The position numbers were made by a program, and so were the translations under genes. Below the pieces are notes generated by a model. It saw nothing but the letters and a program-made list of their open reading frames with translations, did not search any database and was not told where the DNA came from. A stretch of DNA of 64,000 nucleotides, taken from Pseudorhodobacter turbinis (lineage in GTDB: Bacteria > Pseudomonadota > Alphaproteobacteria > Rhodobacterales > Rhodobacteraceae). Location: NCBI RefSeq assembly GCF_005234135.1, contig NZ_CP039966.1:6155-70154 (forward strand), written 5' to 3'. How positions within the stretch are numbered: the stretch's first letter is position 1; each line of letters begins with the position of its first letter. Shown one piece after another: positions 1 to 8,469 of this stretch.

Positions 1-28
1 CCGGCTTTTGGATGATTTCGCAGATCAT
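1..28 (-). CDS. Start of a probable relaxase gene (cut by window edge)
   Basis: Only the first nine codons are inside the window (reads MICEIIQKP on the minus strand). The ATG overlaps the mobC stop codon in an ATGA arrangement, which indicates translational coupling. In mobilisable plasmids the gene directly after mobC is usually the relaxase (MobA/VirD2 type), which nicks oriT. The identity therefore rests on position and coupling only; too few residues are visible for a family call. Confidence 0.4.
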
Positions 29-408
29 GGCCGCAACGCCTTGCGGATTTCGGCGCCGATCTTTTCAACAGCGGTGCGGGCCTCGTTGATCGCTTTTGTT
101 ACTTCTTGCCCCACATTCGTCAGGCGGCCGACATTGATCGCACGGGAGATCTGGTTGAGATTGGAGCCGATCTTGCCCAAATGGCCCAAGCTGAGCGTGA
201 TGTCCTTTTTCGCGGCCAAATACGGTGTGATCTGGCCGCGAATGAAGGCCGTCAGATAGTCCCGATGATCGGTAAACCCCGCCGCATCGGACCGTTCAAT
301 AAACGCCGCCAGCTCGTCATCGGTCACACGCTTATAAAGCTGATGCCCGGTGCGCCGCTTGCTTGATCTGGCCTTGCCATCCCCTGTTCTTGCCATGTCA
401 CGCCTCAC
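25..408 (-). CDS. mobC: MobC-family plasmid mobilisation protein
   Basis: 127-residue protein resembling the bacterial MobC family, accessory DNA-binding proteins that help assemble the relaxosome at oriT. The diagnostic segment is LGHLGKIGSNLNQISRAIN near residues 74-92, the conserved core of the family; the N-terminal 25 residues are rich in Lys and Arg. It is the fourth gene of a minus-strand operon that begins at 2165, and its stop overlaps the ATG of the next, probably relaxase, gene. Length is normal for the family. An internal Met at residue 5 could be the true start. Confidence is high for the family and moderate for the exact start. Confidence 0.8.
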   Translation of the reverse strand: MRRDMARTGDGKARSSKRRTGHQLYKRVTDDELAAFIERSDAAGFTDHRDYLTAFIRGQITPYLAAKKDITLSLGHLGKIGSNLNQISRAINVGRLTNVGQEVTKAINEARTAVEKIGAEIRKALRP

Positions 409-530
409 TCACTTTTCTCTACCCGTCGGATGCCTTCAAATCTCACCCAACACTTCCCCCTGTTTCGTTCACCCATTTTCCCTCCTACCGCCCAATCCGA
501 TCCCGCCGACGCCAGCTGGCGGAGAAGGGA

Positions 531-1052
531 TCAGTCAACATAACAGGCCGCCAATCCGTCCGACGCGAGCCCCTTAGGCCCGCTGCACATGCCGATATGC
601 AATTCAATGTAGAACCATGCGATCACAGCCCCCAACCCCATGAACACAAGTGCCAGAACGAGCGTCGTGATGCCGAGGATGAGTGTCCTTTTCGTGGACT
701 GCGTATCTGCCGTGGTTTGGTTGTGTTTTACCATCTGGGTCGAAATGCGTTCAGCGGACTTTTCGACGATTTGTGCGACGGCGTAGTCGGATTTGATGCG
801 CGCCTCTTTTTCAACGCCGTGTACCGCCGCCTGGGTCAGCGCCGGAAGGGTTTCGAGGGCTTTGAGCATCTCGCGTCGGCCACGCTCCATGGTCCAGCTG
901 TAATGATCGAAAGTAAGGATAACTGGCCAAAGCTCGTCGCGCTCGGAAAGCCCCAGCGCAGCTTTGATGCCGGTCAGCCGCGCGCGGTCGGCATCAGTTG
1001 GCGCACGACGGTAAATCTGTTCGAACAAAGTCTCGGGTATTGCCTCAGCCAT
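531..1052 (-). CDS. Hypothetical membrane-anchored protein of the mobilisation operon
   Basis: 173 residues with no family I recognise. The first 115 residues are predicted soluble and charged (FEQIYRRAPTDADRARL near the N-terminus). One strong hydrophobic segment follows at about 123-150 (LILGITTLVLALVFMGLGAVIAW), and the tail is short with three Cys or neighbouring polar residues. This looks like a single-span protein with a large cytoplasmic N-terminal domain. It overlaps the upstream ParA-like gene by 8 bp, so the two are probably co-translated. The position between a ParA-like ATPase and MobC suggests a role in mobilisation or in tethering plasmid DNA to the membrane, but this is inference. 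Confidence 0.6.
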   Translation of the reverse strand: MAEAIPETLFEQIYRRAPTDADRARLTGIKAALGLSERDELWPVILTFDHYSWTMERGRREMLKALETLPALTQAAVHGVEKEARIKSDYAVAQIVEKSAERISTQMVKHNQTTADTQSTKRTLILGITTLVLALVFMGLGAVIAWFYIELHIGMCSGPKGLASDGLAACYVD

Positions 1053-1758
1053 TGATCAAGCCCGCCTTTGTTAGCTCTTCACGCCAGATCCGCAGAGCCG
1101 CTTTGGCCCGCATCTTCGTCAGCACTGACGCCTCTGCCACCTCATCGATTTGGCCAATATGTGCCTTTGCATCGACCAGAAGCTCGATCACACGGCGATC
1201 GAGGGCGGGCATATCAATCACCGTCAGACCTTCGCGGCCGGTTCTCTCCAGCCACGCTTCCAAATATTTGAAGGGGTCATCAACCCGGCCATTTCGCACG
1301 ATAATCCAATCCGTGACGCTGGCGGGCAGGCGGGCGATCTCATGGCTCAGTGCGACCATGGAATCGCGTGATTGGTCTATGACAAAAAGAATAACAAGCC
1401 GATCTCCAGTTTGCCGAAACAGGGCCTCGATGTCGGTTTTACCAACCTCCGGGCGGTCTTCAATAAACCCGTCAGTGACTTCGCTGCCCCCGGCGGGCAG
1501 GTCGACCAAGACATCACAAGATCCGCTTAAAAATAATTCCAGAAGCTCATCGATGCCTTCAGGTTTGCGCACATTGATGCGCAAAACCGGATCGGGTTTC
1601 CCATCGAACAGGCGATGGATGCCGGGGTTATTGGGGTCGCCATCGACCAGAGTGACAGGATGCTCGACCTGCTTTAAGGCTGCTGCGGTGTGGTGTGTCG
1701 CATGGGTTTTTCCGACACCACCCTTATCGCCATGAACGAGAATAAGCCGCTTCATCAA
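1045..1758 (-). CDS. ParA/MinD-like P-loop ATPase of the mobilisation operon
   Basis: 237-residue ATPase with the deviant Walker A motif of the ParA/MinD/Soj superfamily at residues 10-17 (KGGVGKTH, signature Lys in KGG). A Walker A'-like VTLVDGDPNNP at about 35-45 and a VLVDLPAGG Walker B-like segment at about 84-92 follow. It lacks the N-terminal HTH of partition-type ParA and has no ParB partner next to it. It lies inside the mob operon, overlapping both neighbours (4 bp upstream, 8 bp downstream). Such small ParA-like proteins are known from conjugation and mobilisation loci as well as partition, so a role in transfer is more likely than true partition, though both are possible. Confidence 0.75.
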   Translation of the reverse strand: MMKRLILVHGDKGGVGKTHATHHTAAALKQVEHPVTLVDGDPNNPGIHRLFDGKPDPVLRINVRKPEGIDELLELFLSGSCDVLVDLPAGGSEVTDGFIEDRPEVGKTDIEALFRQTGDRLVILFVIDQSRDSMVALSHEIARLPASVTDWIIVRNGRVDDPFKYLEAWLERTGREGLTVIDMPALDRRVIELLVDAKAHIGQIDEVAEASVLTKMRAKAALRIWREELTKAGLING

Positions 1759-2165
1759 AATTCCTCCGAGTCTGTCCGAAAGTCGGACGCCGTGCTTGTA
1801 CGGGGTGTAGCGTTGTTCGGTTCAGGGGATGGCACGGCCGCAGTTACAACCGCAGCTACGTCTACAGTCACGGCAGGTGGACGTGGGCCTTTGCGACCGC
1901 TGGTCTTGATCGGGGCCAGCCCGATTTCCTGACGTGCATCCTGCCAGTACCGTTTGAATGATGTCTGCGTGAGCCGCGCCTCTTGGGGTAATTTTGCCCT
2001 GACGATGGCATAGAGATCCACCAACTTTTCGCCCGCGCGCAGGCGTTCATGGATGGTCGGCGCAAGGGCAACCATGACCTCTTTGGTGGTCATGCCCCGG
2101 TCCGTATTACCGGCAGTTTTGAGGTCTTGCTTGATCTCGTTTAAGAGCTTCTTGTCAACGCCCAT
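1755..2165 (-). CDS. Hypothetical plasmid DNA-binding-type protein, first gene of mob operon
   Basis: 136 residues. The first 90 are helical and charged (LLNEIKQDLKTAG, then LRAGEKLVDLYAIVRAKL) and end in a segment with FKRYWQDARQEIG. The C-terminal 45 residues are low-complexity, rich in Pro, Ala, Thr and Val, and probably disordered. The pattern recalls small plasmid-encoded regulators that sit ahead of mobilisation genes, but I cannot assign a family. It starts the minus-strand operon and overlaps the ParA-like gene by 4 bp (ATGA). A role as DNA-binding regulator or oriT accessory protein is inference from position and charge. Confidence 0.6.
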   Translation of the reverse strand: MGVDKKLLNEIKQDLKTAGNTDRGMTTKEVMVALAPTIHERLRAGEKLVDLYAIVRAKLPQEARLTQTSFKRYWQDARQEIGLAPIKTSGRKGPRPPAVTVDVAAVVTAAVPSPEPNNATPRTSTASDFRTDSEEF

Positions 2166-2771
2166 AGCCTGCTGATCCTCGTGTGGTTGTCCTGCTCAAT
2201 TCTCACATAACTTTATAAATTCATTTATCAACTCAATCAGAGGTCACTCTAGATTTCTTAGAGTAGTTCTTCGGATTGATCGTCTAAGGTTCATGGCCAG
2301 ATCACCTATTTTGGGTATAATACGATTTGCTTCACTTTAGCAGGGTATGGGGACTGCAAGCCGTCCCCCCATGACCACAAGTGCTCAATCTACGCTTCCC
2401 CGCGGCGTCCCCCTAACGGGTGACTTCTAGGCGTGGCGCATGAGGACATCTCGGCGCTGCTAAGGCAGCTTCTCGGTGTCCAAAGAGGGGCGGTAGGGAA
2501 AGGGAGTTGTTAGGGGGTGGGGGCTGTGGCGGGTGAATTTATGGGGAGCCTGGAAGGGCTGCTGGCGGGCGTGACGAGGAGGTAAGGTCGTCTGCGTTTC
2601 AGGTTTTTATTACGGGGCACCTTGATGTTTGACTGTTTTCGTGTCCGCATGACGGCGCGTGGAGCCTGAATCGGGAGTAAGACCGCTGGCTGACGGCATG
2701 TTGGTTGCGGAGTGGCGAACGGTGCGTCTTTCAGGCTCGGGTTTTCCTGCTGCGCGATCTGATTTGCCTGA
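2166..2771. other. Non-coding region upstream of mob operon, candidate oriT/promoter
   Basis: About 600 bases without a convincing gene. The part next to the mob operon is AT-rich and holds an inverted repeat with arms ACTCTA and TAGAGT at 2246-2251 and 2259-2264 around a 7-base spacer. In mobilisable plasmids oriT commonly lies just upstream of the first mob gene, so this stretch is the best oriT candidate in the window, but no nic-site consensus could be recognised. Bases 2340-2770 are GC-rich and carry nothing I can name; the right end probably belongs to the IS5 remnant that follows. Confidence 0.35.
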
Positions 2772-3170
2772 TTACTGGGTGCTTCCCCACGCCGGACTCG
2801 GGCTGATGCGGCATAACTGGCAAAGGCGGCGCATGTTGTAGGCGAGGCTTTTCATCCCGATCTTGGCTCTGGCCCGCACCAGGCTGATTGTGCGCACCAA
2901 GGTGCCGCCCATGTCGTTGGCCTGCGCGCCGAAGACATGTTCAACCCGAACCCGCACGGTAGATTTGCCCCGTTTGCCCTTGCGGTGGATGTGGCTTTTC
3001 AGCTTATGGTCGTGCAGCTTGGTCTCCATTTCTTCGGATCTGTAAGCAGCATCTGCCCATACACCGGACCCCGTATTGCCCCGCATCAGTAGGTGGTCCA
3101 CCACCTGACTGTCCTGCTGGGCCGCGTCGGTAACGTGATAGCTGTCAATGGCGGTGGCAAATTGGACCAT
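2772..3170 (-). pseudogene. IS5-family transposase, C-terminal remnant
   Basis: Reads as the C-terminal half of an IS5-family DDE transposase: SQVVDHLLMRGNTGSGVWAD, AYRSEEMETKL and RVEHVFGAQANDMGGTLVRT are typical of the group. Between HRKGKRGK and STVRVRVEHVFG about 15-20 residues usually present are missing, so there is an internal in-frame deletion as well as loss of the whole N-terminal half. No intact terminal repeats could be paired. It is dead debris next to the mobilisation operon. Confidence 0.75.
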
Positions 3171-3357
3171 TAGGGCGGCATCAGTTTACGTCAGATCGGT
3201 CGCCTCATTACAACGATGCGCAACAATGGCAATAACGGTCCAGTCCATTGATGCATGCAGCTGATATGGATCAGAGAGTACCGTCCACACTTCTAAAGGA
3301 AAACTGTCGAATATTGCCTTATATTTCAAATACCAAAGTGAGGATAAAGATCGCACA

Positions 3358-3882
3358 ATGATGAGAGTTTTAATGGAAACGGCTTTTTTGATCCCCTCAA
3401 CAGGTGGAGTATATATCCTTTATGAGAGAGGCAAAATTTATATCGGGTTCAGCCTTGATCTGAAGCGCCGCGTCCTAGAGAGCATCCAGGAAAGAAGGTT
3501 TGAATCGACCGTCAAAATTTTCTGCTGGACGCTACCATATGATTGTAATTTGGAAAAAAAAGATGATTTGGAAATATTCCTAAGGGTATTAGAGCATGAG
3601 ACGATCACAGCGATGCATACGATAATCTACGGAAATGCGCTGGAAAGGCAGTTTGGCTTGCACATCATTAACGATGTCTATGCAAATGACTCCGCACAGT
3701 TATTGCCAGCATCTGCTTGTGATGAAGGAAATCATTATTTTGATCTGCCGATCGAAATAGTGCAAACCTTCCTGAAAGATATAGGCGTACCTGAACCATT
3801 AACAGGACTACCTTACTACCCTCTTCTTTTGCATCCGGATTTCCCAAAAATGTCTAAGCTTTTTGGGCATCCTGACCGATAG
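3358..3882 (+). CDS. GIY-YIG nuclease-fold protein (orphan)
   Basis: 174 residues. The N-terminal part carries a GIY-YIG-like core: GVYILYERGKIYIGFS at about residues 17-32 (GVY for GIY, then YIG 9-10 residues later), followed by DLKRRV and a candidate metal-binding Glu in LEHETIT near residue 83. GIY-YIG domains cut DNA in repair enzymes, homing endonucleases, restriction enzymes and mobile elements. No UvrC, homing-endonuclease or restriction partner domain is evident, and the C-terminal half is unfamiliar. The gene is clearly more AT-rich than its neighbours and stands alone among IS remnants, which suggests acquisition by transfer. Function (defence, mobile element or other) is unknown. 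Confidence 0.6.
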   Translation: MMRVLMETAFLIPSTGGVYILYERGKIYIGFSLDLKRRVLESIQERRFESTVKIFCWTLPYDCNLEKKDDLEIFLRVLEHETITAMHTIIYGNALERQFGLHIINDVYANDSAQLLPASACDEGNHYFDLPIEIVQTFLKDIGVPEPLTGLPYYPLLLHPDFPKMSKLFGHPDR

Positions 3883-4330
3883 GGCCCGATATTCCGCGGC
3901 TTTTTATCGCCCTCTCGCAATCTCTGTGGAGCATGTCGGCACTCCTAAAACGAAGGCTTCTGGGAGGGCGTCAAAGTCCAAAGTTGCCGTTCATGCATCG
4001 CGCGGACAGAGAACATTGGCGAGGTTGCAAAATCCGGAACGCTGGTCAGGCAACACCCGCAACGGGCAACCCGGCGGACCCGTCTGGCTCAACCCCGAAC
4101 GCGAAATCAGGGCCCTGAAATCAGAGACGCCGCATGAAATCGGCGGACAACTCCTTTGACAAACACCGGCCGCGAGGCCCACCGCCTTGTCGTATTTCAC
4201 GCCGTAGGTTGCGGCAAAGAAATCAAAAGCTGCCTCGGCAGGGGGCTGTGACGTGGATTGTCTCAACCGTAATCCGTGCTTTACCGTGGCGCCAGAAAAG
4301 AAGCGCCGCAGTTGGTGGCCTTTTTGACAG
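3883..4330. mobile_element. Scrambled IS remnants (IS256-like fragment, possible IS3 tail)
   Basis: No intact gene. On the minus strand 4181-4240 reads AFDFFAATYGVKYDKAV, which matches the C-terminal part of IS256-family (mutator) transposases. On the plus strand about 4000-4110 reads LQNPERWSGNTRNGQPGG and WLNPERE, which resembles the tail end of some IS3-family transposase frames. Both are short and surrounded by unassignable sequence, so the exact elements and borders are uncertain. Confidence 0.4.
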
Positions 4331-4356
4331 TAAAAGGGCCAGCGTAATGCTGGCCC
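4331..4356 (-). terminator. Rho-independent terminator of the small secreted protein gene
   Basis: Perfect 8-bp stem GGGCCAGC/GCTGGCCC at 4336-4343 and 4349-4356 with a 5-base loop, followed on the minus strand by TTTTA. It lies 47 bp after the stop of the minus-strand gene at 4403-4645 and faces the right way to terminate it. Confidence 0.75.
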
Positions 4357-4402
4357 TCTATTCTTGTGTGTTGGGCAGGGATGTGCTCGTGCCAAACAGG
4401 TA

Positions 4403-4645
4403 TTAGCTAGCCAACGCAGTGTTCAGGCGTTGACGCAATTCGGAATCCAGAAAGTCCTTGCCGCCGGTCAGCAGGCCTTCAATGCGTGCAGCTTGGTCTG
4501 CTGTCAGATTATCGAAAGATGCGCTTGGCAAAATGTGATTTGCCTGTACTGCTGCAGCGTTCGACAGCGTGGTTGTCGAGGTCATTGCGGATACGGAACC
4601 AGCAGTTGCAAGGCTAAGGACAGTTGCGATCAAAATGCGTTTCAT
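4403..4645 (-). CDS. Small secreted protein of unknown function
   Basis: 80 residues with a clear Sec signal peptide: MKRILIATVLSLATAGSVSA, with probable cleavage after the Ala at residue 20. The mature part is about 60 residues and polar, with NLTADQAARIEGLLTGGKDF and a C-terminal SELRQRLNTAL helix. I recognise no family. It has an AAAGGA-type ribosome site and its own terminator (4331-4356), so it looks like an intact, singly transcribed gene although it sits between IS256 fragments. Secretion to the periplasm is well supported; function is open. Confidence 0.65.
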   Translation of the reverse strand: MKRILIATVLSLATAGSVSAMTSTTTLSNAAAVQANHILPSASFDNLTADQAARIEGLLTGGKDFLDSELRQRLNTALAS

Positions 4646-4924
4646 GGTGTTTTCCTTTTCATGTGTATATCTAAACAGCCAGCGTCTTTGGCTTGGTGAT
4701 ATACAGATGCGCCTTGCCGTATCGCTTTACAAATCACATGCCGCTCACGGCACATCACGCACATTTTTTCACACGTGTGGTCATTTCGATGGTCAGGATT
4801 TAAATAGCGCAAATACCTAAATTCACAGTGTAAAATGGAAATCTAAATGCTGTAATTTGTTACAGAACTTCACAGCCTGATTGCTTGCAGGCATCAAAAA
4901 CGCCCGCAAACAGTTTATGTGCAT

Positions 4925-5185
4925 TTATGCAATCTTCACAGGATTTTCACTTAATATTCGGTGTCGCGACTTCAGCACAAACTGCGAGCGCGGCAGACGG
5001 TGGCGCACGAGCCGAGCACGACCAGCATCCGTCTTGTCGGAGGCATAGGCCTCCAGCAGAACTGCAAGTTCGGCTTCAACGGCTTGCTCAATCAGACGCT
5101 GCGCGCCCGATCGGAGCAGCTCCGTCAGTGGATCATGCGAAAATCCCTGTGGATCGGTCAGCTGGGTAATGGTAGTTGTCGTCAT
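4925..5185 (-). pseudogene. IS256-family transposase, N-terminal remnant
   Basis: Reads MTTTTITQLTDP then DPLTELLRSGAQRLIEQAVE and AELAVLLEAYASDKTDAGRA, the standard N-terminus of IS256/mutator-family transposases. After RARLVRH it changes abruptly into unrelated sequence and stops, so the catalytic region is missing. A fragment that could be the C-terminal part of the same family lies at 4181-4240 on the same strand, with a small secreted-protein gene in between. Confidence 0.75.
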
Positions 5186-5279
5186 GTGGCATATCCTTTT
5201 CTCGGTCGAGAATTGCGGCGCGTGAACAACGCCATGATATGCCGCCCCTCAGGGGCCATCACCAACTTTGAGCTATATC

Positions 5280-5390
5280 TCTCCGTAAGGCTGGTTTGAT
5301 CCGTAGATGGTTTGGACGCCACCGCCAAGCGGCAAGCGAGGTCGGCAACAGCAATTCAGTGACGCCACCATTCAGGCCTGCTTGTGTGCA
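5280..5390 (+). mobile_element. IS5-family transposase, short N-terminal fragment
   Basis: The plus strand reads WFDP, a stop, then MVWTPPPSGKRGRQQQFSDA and TIQACL, matching a conserved N-terminal stretch of IS5-family transposases. The sequence then loses similarity. It is a fragment of about 35 codons left between an IS256 remnant and a GAF-domain fragment. Confidence 0.6.
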
Positions 5391-5860
5391 TCAATGGATG
5401 CCCTTTTCGTCCCACCTCTAGAAATCAAATTTGCAACCGGCTTCCGGGTGAGGGATCGGGCAAACAGTCTCTCAGCATGCTGGGCTGCTTGTGTAATAAT
5501 TTCGATATCTCGGGCAGACCAGCGCCGTTGTTTTAGCTCCACCGCACAAAAAACTCCTGTGGTTTTACCCTCATGTGCATGCACAGGTACGCCAAGATAA
5601 GCCACTATTCCTAAATCTTGAAAAGCCAAACTGTCGCGCAACAACGGATGGGTGATAGTATCATCGATAATCAGTGGAAAATCCATTGCGATGGTACGCA
5701 TGAAAAAAGGCCGGACAAAGATGCAAGTCATGCTGTGCCGCATGACATACCCCCTGAAATGCGCCGCGTATAATCCGCTCCTACGCAGTAGCCCGTCAGC
5801 TGACCGACTGTTGCGCGCTTCAGGTGAAACTTGCCGCTCTACGGTCGCGAAACGAGTCAA
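5372..5860 (-). pseudogene. GAF-domain protein, probably truncated
   Basis: Residues about 60-140 match the second half of a GAF domain: FPLIIDDTITHPLLRDS, then DLGIVAYLGVPVHAHEG, TTGVFCAVELKQRRW and SARDIEIITQAAQHAERL. GAF domains bind small ligands in signalling proteins. The first 50 residues fit poorly and the usual N-terminal helices are absent; no output domain is joined. Most likely this is a fragment of a GAF sensor or GAF-containing signalling protein damaged by the neighbouring IS insertions, although an intact small GAF protein cannot be excluded. Confidence 0.5.
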
Positions 5861-6086
5861 AAATCGAGATGCCCCGCTATGTGTAGGCTGGGTTGGCCAT
5901 ATGCAGGGTAAACGGACGTCTGAACAGGCTGTCAGGGCGCCCCTGCTTGTGGGGCCGCAGCTGCGCTTTGCAACAAAGATGGATAACGAGCCTTTACTAA
6001 TCTTTCTGAAAAGTGAAGACGCGCCGCCTCGATGGCGTATAGAATGTCACCTCAAGGGTGGGCGCCTTTACGAATGGAACTTCCTT

Positions 6087-6788
6087 ATGCTGATAAATTC
6101 TTTGGCCTCGTGGCTACTGGGGTCACCAAAGCCTGCTGTACCAGAGCAAACGCCTTCCTCGACATCTCAGGAATCACAATCGAGCCAGAATACGGCCCCG
6201 TCGACACAGGTCGAGACGCCACAGGAAACGGAAGCTACCACATCTTCCCCGTCACCCGTTGTCAGCCAACCCAGTCGGCCGACTTCGGAATCGATTGTTG
6301 TTGCTCTTAGCGAGGAGGTCGCACCTTCTGACGCCCATGATGTGTCGGACAGCCCAGCTGACGAAGGCGCATCGCGTGCCGCCGCAGAGGCCTATGGGGG
6401 CGAGGCTTCCAAGGATATGGCCAAAGATATAGGGCGTGTCGCCTCAGCTTCGGTCATTGCTGCAAGTCAGTCCAGCCGGTCCACCTCGCAATCCGTGACC
6501 ATGGTCGACAATGATGACTCTGGGGTTTCCACTACGCGGATAATGCCGGAAGTCGCACTTGACGAAAACGCTGCTCGTGCTGCCGCTGAAGCATATCGTG
6601 CCGAGGCCCGTCAGACGAGCATTCTAGAGAGTATCGCAGCAACACCTGATGTTATGGATCTTGGCCAGCAAGAGACCAAGGCCACCAACGCGACCGCCGC
6701 AGCTAATCCCTATGGCCAAGTGGCCGTGGCAGAGAGTGGGTCGAGCAATGCCTTTGTCTCTGCGGCCCCGTTAAATAAAGTCGCCTGA
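6087..6788 (+). CDS. Low-complexity Ala/Ser/Thr-rich hypothetical protein
   Basis: 233 residues from the chosen ATG; the frame is open further upstream but codons there are unlike protein. After a short hydrophobic start (MLINSLASWLLGSP) comes a long Ser/Thr/Pro/Gln-rich, probably disordered stretch, then two related motifs: SRAAAEAYGGEASKD at about 99 and ARAAAEAYRAEARQTS at about 170, so there is an internal duplication. The protein is acidic and free of Cys. I recognise no family. It may be a surface or structural linker protein, or a region not translated at all; codon use in the last 500 bases supports coding. Confidence 0.45.
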   Translation: MLINSLASWLLGSPKPAVPEQTPSSTSQESQSSQNTAPSTQVETPQETEATTSSPSPVVSQPSRPTSESIVVALSEEVAPSDAHDVSDSPADEGASRAAAEAYGGEASKDMAKDIGRVASASVIAASQSSRSTSQSVTMVDNDDSGVSTTRIMPEVALDENAARAAAEAYRAEARQTSILESIAATPDVMDLGQQETKATNATAAANPYGQVAVAESGSSNAFVSAAPLNKVA

Positions 6789-7229
6789 TCATCAGTTGCG
6801 GGACGCGGCGCCGGGGACTTACAGATGCAGTCCTCGGCATTTCGATGTTAGGGGCTGGCATGAAAAGTTCTGCAAGGCGACCTCGCGCCTGCGCGCAAAC
6901 CCTAGCTCCAAGCTTCGGTAACGGGATCGTCCCAGTCAAGGCATTTTTCGCATCCAGATTGATCCCGCCGAAGCAGGAGATAGGCATATTTTGTCGTTCG
7001 TGCCTGATCTTCACGCCACCCTTTATTGAAATCCTTTGGGCACATGCTTCGGTCCGTGGTCAGCGCTTAGCTGCCGACATGATGCTGGTTCGATGCAATT
7101 CCGATGTGCCAATCCCATAGGCGTGCTTGACGGATGCCAGCGACGGTCCAGAGCACAACATCATCGGAACCACGTCCATGCGGGACCTCAAGGGCCTGCG
7201 ATCAGGCAGGCAACGGGTTGCGGATCGGG
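6789..7229. other. Non-coding stretch, probably IS110 flank
   Basis: No gene or clear signal in about 440 bases. It lies directly downstream (minus strand) of an IS110-type transposase remnant and may be the non-coding end of that element, which is long in some IS110 relatives. No repeats or terminators of note were seen. Confidence 0.3.
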
Positions 7230-7565
7230 TCGTCGGCCCAGCCTCCATTTAGAATGTCGTGCCGTCGATCCACATGCGATGAAGGATAACTGAGGTCCGG
7301 CGTGCCAGCGCGACCATGGCCCTTTTTCAGCCCCGGCGTTTTGCAACCTGAGCGATCCAGCGTCTCAGCCATGTCGCTCTACCCCGATTCATCATGACGG
7401 TTGCGGCCTGGCACAACGCGCACCTCAGGTTCACGTCACCTGCTTTGGTTATACCGCCTGAGATATAGCGCCAACCTTCAGGTCAAAGTTCCGCAAAAGC
7501 CCGCGCAGTGACATCTCCAGTGCGAGTATGTTTTTCTGGATGGCCTTGCGAGCACTGAGAATGGC
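7230..7565 (-). pseudogene. IS110-family transposase remnant with internal deletion
   Basis: Read on the minus strand, 7565-7465 gives ARKAIQKNILALEMSLRGLL and RNFDLKVGAIS (middle of an IS110 transposase). About 7460-7310 in another frame gives GGITKAGDVNLRCALCQAAT and RGRATWLRRWIAQVA, part of the C-terminal half. The section between, including the conserved GASAYFGL-like region, is missing. The gene is thus reduced by a deletion and frameshift near 7460. Confidence 0.65.
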
Positions 7566-8130
7566 GCGCACACTCGGCTCTGGACTGGCTGGCCGAGCCC
7601 TACATGAAGCGTCCGCCCGGGCGTAGGCCGCTGGAGCCGCGCATGTGGCTCTACGAGCTGCGCTATCAGGCCGAGAGCTGGGACAAGCTGCGCCGGGTGA
7701 TCCTGGTGGTGAAGGAGCGCGCGGACGATCTGCTGCTCGGCCGCTTCTTCCTGGTCACCTCGCGCGACTGGCCCCGACAGACACGCCACGCCACGAGCGT
7801 TCTGGCGCACTACCCGCGAACCCGGCAAGGCCGAAGGCCACATGGGCGCGCTGAAGGACGTACTGGCCCCGGCGCGCTCGTCGACCAACCGGACGAAGTC
7901 ACATTAGAGGGGGCGAAAGCCGAAGTCGGCGGCACCCGCTGTCGACGCCTTTGCCTGCCGCGAGGTCCGGCTGCTAATTGCCTGTCTCGCATATGGGATC
8001 ATGCAGATCACACGCCTCAGAAAACCGCTGAAAAAAAACAGGCCAAAGGGCGCGACCACTACACCAGCCATCGCAAGACCACGCCCAGAGCCCCGGGCAA
8101 AGGCCCAACCGGGCCTCGAAACCGACTAGA
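7566..8130 (+). pseudogene. IS1380-family transposase C-terminal remnant, frameshifted
   Basis: The plus strand starts with DWLAEPYMKRPPGR, then RMWLYELRYQAESWDKLRRV and KERADDLLLGRFFLVTS, typical of IS1380-family transposases. At about 7812 the match moves to another frame (GKAEGHMGALKDVLAPA, then RKPKSAA and DAFACREVRLLIACLAYGIM) and contains an in-frame stop. The N-terminal half is absent. It is inactive. Confidence 0.7.
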
Positions 8131-8469
8131 AACGCCAGCCGAGGAGGGTTCGGTGAATATGCCAGGTTATAGGTTCTGCAATACTCAAATAAAATGGCAC
8201 GTGAAGTGTGGTCACGACATCTGGAATTTCTACAGACGCTAATCAGCCAAGACAGGATTCGCATCAAATAAAGGAGAGTGTTTTACTTATATTACAACAT
8301 TACAACCTAAAGCTGCGTCTTTCGTCTTTAAATTAATTAATTTATCCAGCAATTACATTGTTGAACGCTGAAACAACCAATCAAAATCACTTTTTGCTTT
8401 GAATAGGTAAATTTTGTGTTAAAATTTTCCTCATCAAAGGTTTTTAAAATTATTGTACTGGAGTTCAAC

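Noticed and set aside
363..1055. Long plus-strand open frame opposite the mobilisation genes
   Set aside because: It mirrors the membrane-protein gene at 531-1052, has no ribosome site and shows no protein-like composition.
7604..8242. 212-codon plus-strand gene as an intact hypothetical protein
   Set aside because: Its first half is IS1380 transposase and the match continues in another frame, so it is a frameshifted remnant.
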